Shown: positions 60,349 to 64,000 of the stretch, one piece after another | Numbering within the stretch: position 1 is the stretch's first letter | Layout of the letters: each line of letters begins with the position of its first letter | Assembly (NCBI GenBank): GCA_014656495.1 | Contig: BNCN01000005.1 | Location: forward strand, 62,001 to 126,000 | Reading direction: 5' to 3' | Origin: Comamonas sp. KCTC 72670 | GTDB taxonomy: Bacteria; Myxococcota; Myxococcia; Myxococcales; Myxococcaceae | DNA: 64,000 bases | Notes under the pieces: model-generated | Told to the model about the DNA's origin: nothing | Seen by the model: only the letters and a program-made list of their open reading frames with translations | The model's database searches: none | Translations under genes and position numbers: made by a program

Positions 60349-61026
60349 ATGCCATCACCGCTCATCTCCCTGAGGAACGTCGAGAAGTCCTACCCCCTGG
60401 CTGGAGGCCGGGCCTGGGTGCTGCGCCGCATCGACCTGGACATCCAGCCGGGCGAGTTCGTCACGCTCATGGGACCTTCCGGGGCGGGCAAGTCCACGCT
60501 GCTGTCCATCCTGGGCATGCTGGACGTGGACTGGACGGGCGAGTACCTGCTGGACGGTCAGGCCGTCCACACCATGAAGCCCAAGGCGCGCGGCGAGCTC
60601 TCCCGGCGCACCATCGGCTTCGTGTTCCAGCAGTACCACCTGCTGGACAACCTGACGGTGGCGGAGAACCTGGAGGTGCCGCTGTCCTACCGCGACCTCA
60701 AGCGCGGCGAGCGCGAGGCGCTGGTCGGCGACATGCTGGACCGCTTCCAGCTCGTCGGGAAGAAGGACCTCTTCCCCTCACAGCTCTCCGGTGGGCAGCA
60801 GCAGCTCGTGGGCATCGCCCGGGCGCTCATCGCCAACCCCAAGGTGCTGCTGGCGGACGAGCCCACGGGCAACCTCCACTCGCAGCAGGCAAAGCACATC
60901 ATGGAGGTCTTCCAGCGGCTCAACCAGGAGGGCACCACCATCATCCAGGTGACGCACTCGGAGGCCAACGCCGCCTACGGCCACCGCATCATCCAGCTCG
61001 CGGACGGCTGGTTGCAGAAGTCGTGA
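60349..61026 (+). CDS. ABC transporter ATPase 2 (MacB/LolD type)
   Basis: 225 residues. Walker A GPSGAGKSTLL, Q-loop FQQYHLLDNLT, Walker B LLADEPTGNL and H-loop VTHS. The signature motif is LSGGQQQLVGIARAL: the Arg that usually follows LSGGQQQ is Leu, although the core LSGGQ is intact. Related to ATPase 1 but more diverged than the permeases are. Presumably powers permease 2. Confidence 0.9.
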   Translation: MPSPLISLRNVEKSYPLAGGRAWVLRRIDLDIQPGEFVTLMGPSGAGKSTLLSILGMLDVDWTGEYLLDGQAVHTMKPKARGELSRRTIGFVFQQYHLLDNLTVAENLEVPLSYRDLKRGEREALVGDMLDRFQLVGKKDLFPSQLSGGQQQLVGIARALIANPKVLLADEPTGNLHSQQAKHIMEVFQRLNQEGTTIIQVTHSEANAAYGHRIIQLADGWLQKS

Positions 61027-61057
61027 GTCCCCACCCGGTCAAGCGTGCCATCGGCGC

Positions 61058-62548
61058 GTGGCCGCCCTGAACTCCTCCGCGCCCGCCGCCTCGCCTTCTG
61101 GCACATTCCACCTCCGGTACTCCTCCGTGTCCGAATCCGCTCCGTCCCTCCCGAATCCCCCCAGCGCCGTCGCGCGCCCGCCCTGCGTCCTCATCGCCGA
61201 TGACCAGGCCGACGTCCTGGAAGCCCTGCGGCTGCTGCTCAAGCGCGACGGCCTCACCGTCGTCACCGCGCAGTCTCCGGCGGGCGCGCTCGCCACGCTC
61301 GAGGCCGAGGACGTGGACCTGGTCCTGATGGACCTGAACTACGCGCGCGACACCACGTCCGGGCAGGAGGGCCTCGACCTGCTCGGCCGCATCCGCGCCC
61401 AGGACGCCTCGCTCCCCGTGGTGGTGATGACGGCGTGGGGCAGCGTGGAGGGCGCGGTGGAGGCCATGCGCGCCGGGGCCCGCGACTACGTGCAGAAGCC
61501 CTGGGACAACACGCGCCTGCTGGCGACGCTGCGCACCCAACTGGAGCTGCGCCGCGCGCTCAAGCGCAGCCGCCGGTTGGAGGAGGAGAACCAGCACCTG
61601 CGCCGGGGCCAGGGCGGCCTGCCCTCCATGGTGTCCGAGTCCCGCGCCATGCAGCCGGTGCGGCGCCTCATCGACCGCGTCGCGCCGTCGGGCGCCAACG
61701 TGCTGGTGACGGGCGAGCACGGCACGGGCAAGGAGGTGGTGGCGCGGCTGCTCCACGCGGCCTCCACGCGCTCGGAGCGGGCCTTCGTCGCGGTGAACTC
61801 GGGCGGCTTGTCCGAGGGCGTCTTCGAGAGCGAGCTCTTCGGCCACGTGAAGGGCGCCTTCACCGACGCGAAGTCGGACCGCATCGGCTGCTTCGAGCTG
61901 GCGGATGGCGGCACGCTGTTCCTGGACGAGATTGGCAACATGCCGCTGTCACAGCAGGCGAAGCTGCTGCGGGTGCTCCAGACGGGCGAGCTGCACCCCG
62001 TGGGCTCGTCGAAGACGCGCCGGGTGGACGTGCGCGTGGTGAGCGCCACCAACGTGGACCTGGCGAAGGCGGTGTCCGAAGGGCGCTTCCGCGAGGACCT
62101 GCTCTACCGCCTGAACACGGTGGAGGTGCAGTTGCCGTCCCTGCGCGAGCGGCGCGAGGACATCCCGCTGCTCGCCGCGCACTTCCTGGCCGAACAGGGG
62201 CGCCGCTACGGCAGGCCCGGCATCCGGCTGTCCCCGGAGGCGCTGGAGGCCTTGCTGGCCTATTCGTGGCCGGGCAACGTGCGCGAGCTGGAGCACGCGG
62301 TGGAGCGCGCGATGCTGATGTCCTCCGGAGACGAGGTGACGCAAGAGGACCTGCTGCTCAAGCGGACGGGCCGGGAGGGCATGGCGCGGCTGGAGGAGAT
62401 GACGTTGGAAGAGGTGGAGCGCTACCTCATCGAGCGCGCGCTGGCGCGGCACGAGGGCAACGTGAGCGAGGCGGCCAAGGGCCTGGGCTTGTCCCGCAGC
62501 GCGCTGTACCGGCGGCTCCAGTACTACGGCATCAAGGGCGCTCGGTGA
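61058..62548 (+). CDS. NtrC-type sigma-54-dependent response regulator
   Basis: 496 residues. Receiver (Asp in LVLMDLNYA, residues ~45-165), central AAA+ domain (Walker A GEHGTGKE, GAFTDA instead of GAFTGA, Walker B GGTLFLDEIGN, and RFREDLLYRLNTVEVQLP), and Fis-type HTH (SEAAKGLGLSRSALYRRLQYYGI). It should activate a sigma-54 promoter when phosphorylated, probably that of this efflux operon. GTG 61058 is preferred because codons up to 61127 have coding-like third positions; GTG 61127 is an alternative. Its stop overlaps the kinase start (GTGA). Confidence 0.92.
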   Translation: MAALNSSAPAASPSGTFHLRYSSVSESAPSLPNPPSAVARPPCVLIADDQADVLEALRLLLKRDGLTVVTAQSPAGALATLEAEDVDLVLMDLNYARDTTSGQEGLDLLGRIRAQDASLPVVVMTAWGSVEGAVEAMRAGARDYVQKPWDNTRLLATLRTQLELRRALKRSRRLEEENQHLRRGQGGLPSMVSESRAMQPVRRLIDRVAPSGANVLVTGEHGTGKEVVARLLHAASTRSERAFVAVNSGGLSEGVFESELFGHVKGAFTDAKSDRIGCFELADGGTLFLDEIGNMPLSQQAKLLRVLQTGELHPVGSSKTRRVDVRVVSATNVDLAKAVSEGRFREDLLYRLNTVEVQLPSLRERREDIPLLAAHFLAEQGRRYGRPGIRLSPEALEALLAYSWPGNVRELEHAVERAMLMSSGDEVTQEDLLLKRTGREGMARLEEMTLEEVERYLIERALARHEGNVSEAAKGLGLSRSALYRRLQYYGIKGAR

Positions 62549-63888
62549 CGAAGGGGCGCCCGCCACCGCCGCATGACCTGCAGGTGCTGGGGCTCGCGTG
62601 GCTCGCGGGGTTGCCAGGCTCGGTGGCCGCGCTCGTGCTGGTGTGGCTGGGGGACTTCTCCACCAAGGTGCAGTGGACGCTGACCTCGCTGGTGGTGGGC
62701 ACCTTCCTGGGCGTGGGCCTGCTGGTGCGCGAGCGCGTGATGCGGCCGTTGCACGCGGTGGCGAATCTATTGTCCGCGCTGCGGGAGGGGGACTACTCCG
62801 TGCGAGGCCGGGGCGCGCGCGCGGGTGACGCCCTGGGCGAGGTGCTGCTGGAGGTGAACGCGCTGGGCGACACCTTGCGCGAGCAGCGGCTGGGCGCGCT
62901 GGAGGCAGGCGCGCTCCTGGAGCAGGTGATGGAGGAGATTGACGTGGGGGTGCTCGCCTTCGACGTTTCGGGCACGCTGCGTCTGGTGAACCGCGCGGGG
63001 GAGCGGCTCCTGGGCCTGCCTCGCTCGCAGTTGATGGGCAAGGGCGCCGGCGCGCTGGGCCTGCTGGACCTGCTGGAGGGCCCGGTGCCCCGGCGGTTGA
63101 CGCGCACCTTCGCGGACGAAGGCGGCCCCTACGAGCTGCGGCGCGGGAGCTTCCGGCAGGGCGGCCTGCCCCACCAACTGGTGGTGCTCGCGGACCTGCG
63201 GCTGGCGCTGCGCGAGCAGGAGCGCGAGGCCTGGCGGCGGCTGGTGCGGGTGCTGAGCCACGAAATCAACAACTCACTGGCGCCCATCGGCTCCATCGCC
63301 GAGGCGCTGCGGGACACGCTGCTGCTCGAGCCGCGCCCGTCCGACTGGGAAGACGACGCGAAGAGCGGCCTGGGCATCGTCGCGCGGCGCTCCCAGTCCC
63401 TGGCGCGCTTCATGTCCGCGTACGCGAACCTGGCGAAGCTGCCGCCGCCCACCCTGGGCAGCGTCGAGGTGGACGCCTGGGTGCGCCGGGTGGCCGCGCT
63501 GGAGAAGCGCCGGAGCGTGGGCGTGCGCGCGGGGCCCGCGTTGGTGGTGCGCGCCGACGCGGACCAGCTGGAGCAGCTGCTCATCAACCTGGTGCGCAAC
63601 GCCGTGGACGCGGTGCTGTCCGAGCCGGGCGCCCAGGGCGAGGTGTGGGTGTCCTGGGCCGTGTTGTCACCTGGCGCCGTGGAGGTCTGGGTGGAGGACG
63701 AGGGCCCGGGCATGACGGACTCCGGCAACCTCTTCGTCCCCTTCTTCACCACCAAGCCGCAGGGCAGCGGCATCGGCCTGGCGCTCAGCCGTCAAATCGC
63801 CGAGGCCCACGGGGGCAGCCTCCGCCTGGAGAACCGCCCCGAGGGCAAGGGTTGCCGCGCGCGCCTCAAGCTGCCGCAAGGCGCGTGA
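62545..63888 (+). CDS. NtrB-like sensor histidine kinase
   Basis: 447 residues from GTG 62545. Two TM helices near the N-terminus (GLPGSVAALVLVWLG and TLTSLVVGTFLGVGLLV), a HAMP-like segment, a PAS domain (VMEEIDVGVLAFDVSGTLRLVNRAGERLLG) and a kinase core with His in RVLSHEINNSLAPIGSIAEAL, N box INLVRNAVDAV and EGPGMTDSGNLFVPFFTTKPQGSGIGLALSR. The HEINNSLAPI motif is common in NtrB/YcbA-like kinases. Cognate to the NtrC-type regulator whose stop it overlaps, forming a closed sensing loop for the efflux pump. The periplasmic loop is only a few residues, so the signal is probably intramembrane or cytoplasmic. Confidence 0.9.
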   Translation: MTKGRPPPPHDLQVLGLAWLAGLPGSVAALVLVWLGDFSTKVQWTLTSLVVGTFLGVGLLVRERVMRPLHAVANLLSALREGDYSVRGRGARAGDALGEVLLEVNALGDTLREQRLGALEAGALLEQVMEEIDVGVLAFDVSGTLRLVNRAGERLLGLPRSQLMGKGAGALGLLDLLEGPVPRRLTRTFADEGGPYELRRGSFRQGGLPHQLVVLADLRLALREQEREAWRRLVRVLSHEINNSLAPIGSIAEALRDTLLLEPRPSDWEDDAKSGLGIVARRSQSLARFMSAYANLAKLPPPTLGSVEVDAWVRRVAALEKRRSVGVRAGPALVVRADADQLEQLLINLVRNAVDAVLSEPGAQGEVWVSWAVLSPGAVEVWVEDEGPGMTDSGNLFVPFFTTKPQGSGIGLALSRQIAEAHGGSLRLENRPEGKGCRARLKLPQGA

Positions 63889-63909
63889 GGCCTCGCGAGG
63901 ACTTCACGC
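63883..63909. terminator. Convergent-junction hairpin containing both stop codons
   Basis: GCGTGA (63883-63888) pairs with TCACGC (63904-63909). The TGA of the kinase gene and the TGA of the convergent gene lie in the arms, and the loop contains the palindrome CCTCGCGAGG. No U-tract. Confidence 0.45.
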
Positions 63910-64000
63910 CACCTGCGCGTGCGCGCGACGGGTGGCCGGAGGCGCGTCGTAGTCGGGCGTGAGGTCCACCACGTCGATGGTGAGCAGGTGGTAGACGATG
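63904..64000 (-). CDS. C-terminal fragment of a gene cut by the window edge
   Basis: Reading on the minus strand from the window edge, an open frame ends in TGA (63906-63904) after 31 codons (IVYHLLTIDVVDLTPDYDAPPA, then an Arg/Ala-rich end). No stop interrupts it and codon use is like the region, so it is likely the end of a gene continuing beyond 64000. Too short to assign. Confidence 0.45.
   Translation of the reverse strand, partial: IVYHLLTIDVVDLTPDYDAPPATRRAHAQVA

Noticed and set aside
61100-61116. TGGCAC-like element near the NtrC-type gene start
   Set aside because: The -12 GC doublet is missing at the right spacing, and the region has coding-like third positions.

Overview
The window is GC-rich (roughly 70% GC, strong G/C bias at third codon positions), densely packed and rich in lipoproteins, sigma-54-type regulators, orphan kinases, Asp/Thr/Pro-rich secreted proteins and small zinc-knuckle proteins. 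This fits a myxobacterium of the Myxococcaceae (Myxococcus, Corallococcus or Pyxidicoccus type). That assignment is inference from style and gene content; no rRNA or tRNA gene is present to confirm it. I saw no prophage, insertion sequence or CRISPR array.

Layout. 1-5905: four minus-strand exported proteins (a cut-off lipoprotein, an M64-like metallopeptidase, a PEGA protein, and an Ig-like/propeller lipoprotein whose 3' half is unusually AT-rich). 6261-8352: an SDR oxidoreductase and a diacylglycerol-kinase-fold protein. 8438-14054: the most interesting region, an NrtR-type Nudix regulator followed by a four-gene operon encoding a PP2C phosphatase, a YegI-like atypical kinase, a nicotinamidase-like hydrolase and a vWA protein. 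A 15-bp palindrome (GTGTC-N5-GACAC) sits in the promoter of the regulator and twice at the promoter of the operon. A near match lies at the start of pncB, 20 kb away. 14096-21918: a TetR/DUF418 pair, glycosyltransferases, a lipoprotein and a small zinc-knuckle protein. 22137-33903: an orphan histidine kinase, a PulE-like ATPase with its own membrane anchor, a small Cys-rich secreted protein, an XRE regulator, an SGNH lipoprotein and a penicillin-binding-fold hydrolase, and further envelope proteins. 34027-45810: pncB, a D-lactate dehydrogenase, a triple universal stress protein, an ApaH-like phosphatase, alanine racemase, a lipid A-type acyltransferase, an M1 aminopeptidase, an enoyl-CoA hydratase and a PRPP-synthetase-like protein. 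45957-49626: a phosphoribosyltransferase, a dienelactone-hydrolase-like protein, a diverged archease, a hydrolase-OsmC fusion and oligoribonuclease. 49623-53205: a CheY/KaiC-like pair and an acyl-CoA synthetase. 53388-63888: an efflux operon (adaptor, two large MacB/ADOP permeases, two ATPases) ending in its own NtrC-type regulator and histidine kinase.

How they work together. The NrtR regulator, its sites, the nicotinamidase and pncB suggest that NAD salvage (nicotinamide to nicotinate to nicotinate mononucleotide) is co-regulated with a kinase/phosphatase/vWA signalling triad known from Ter-like stress systems. The efflux operon carries internal duplication scars showing how a second permease was added. 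Nearly every non-overlapping convergent gene pair is separated by a GC-rich hairpin without a U-tract, in two cases with both stop codons inside the arms.
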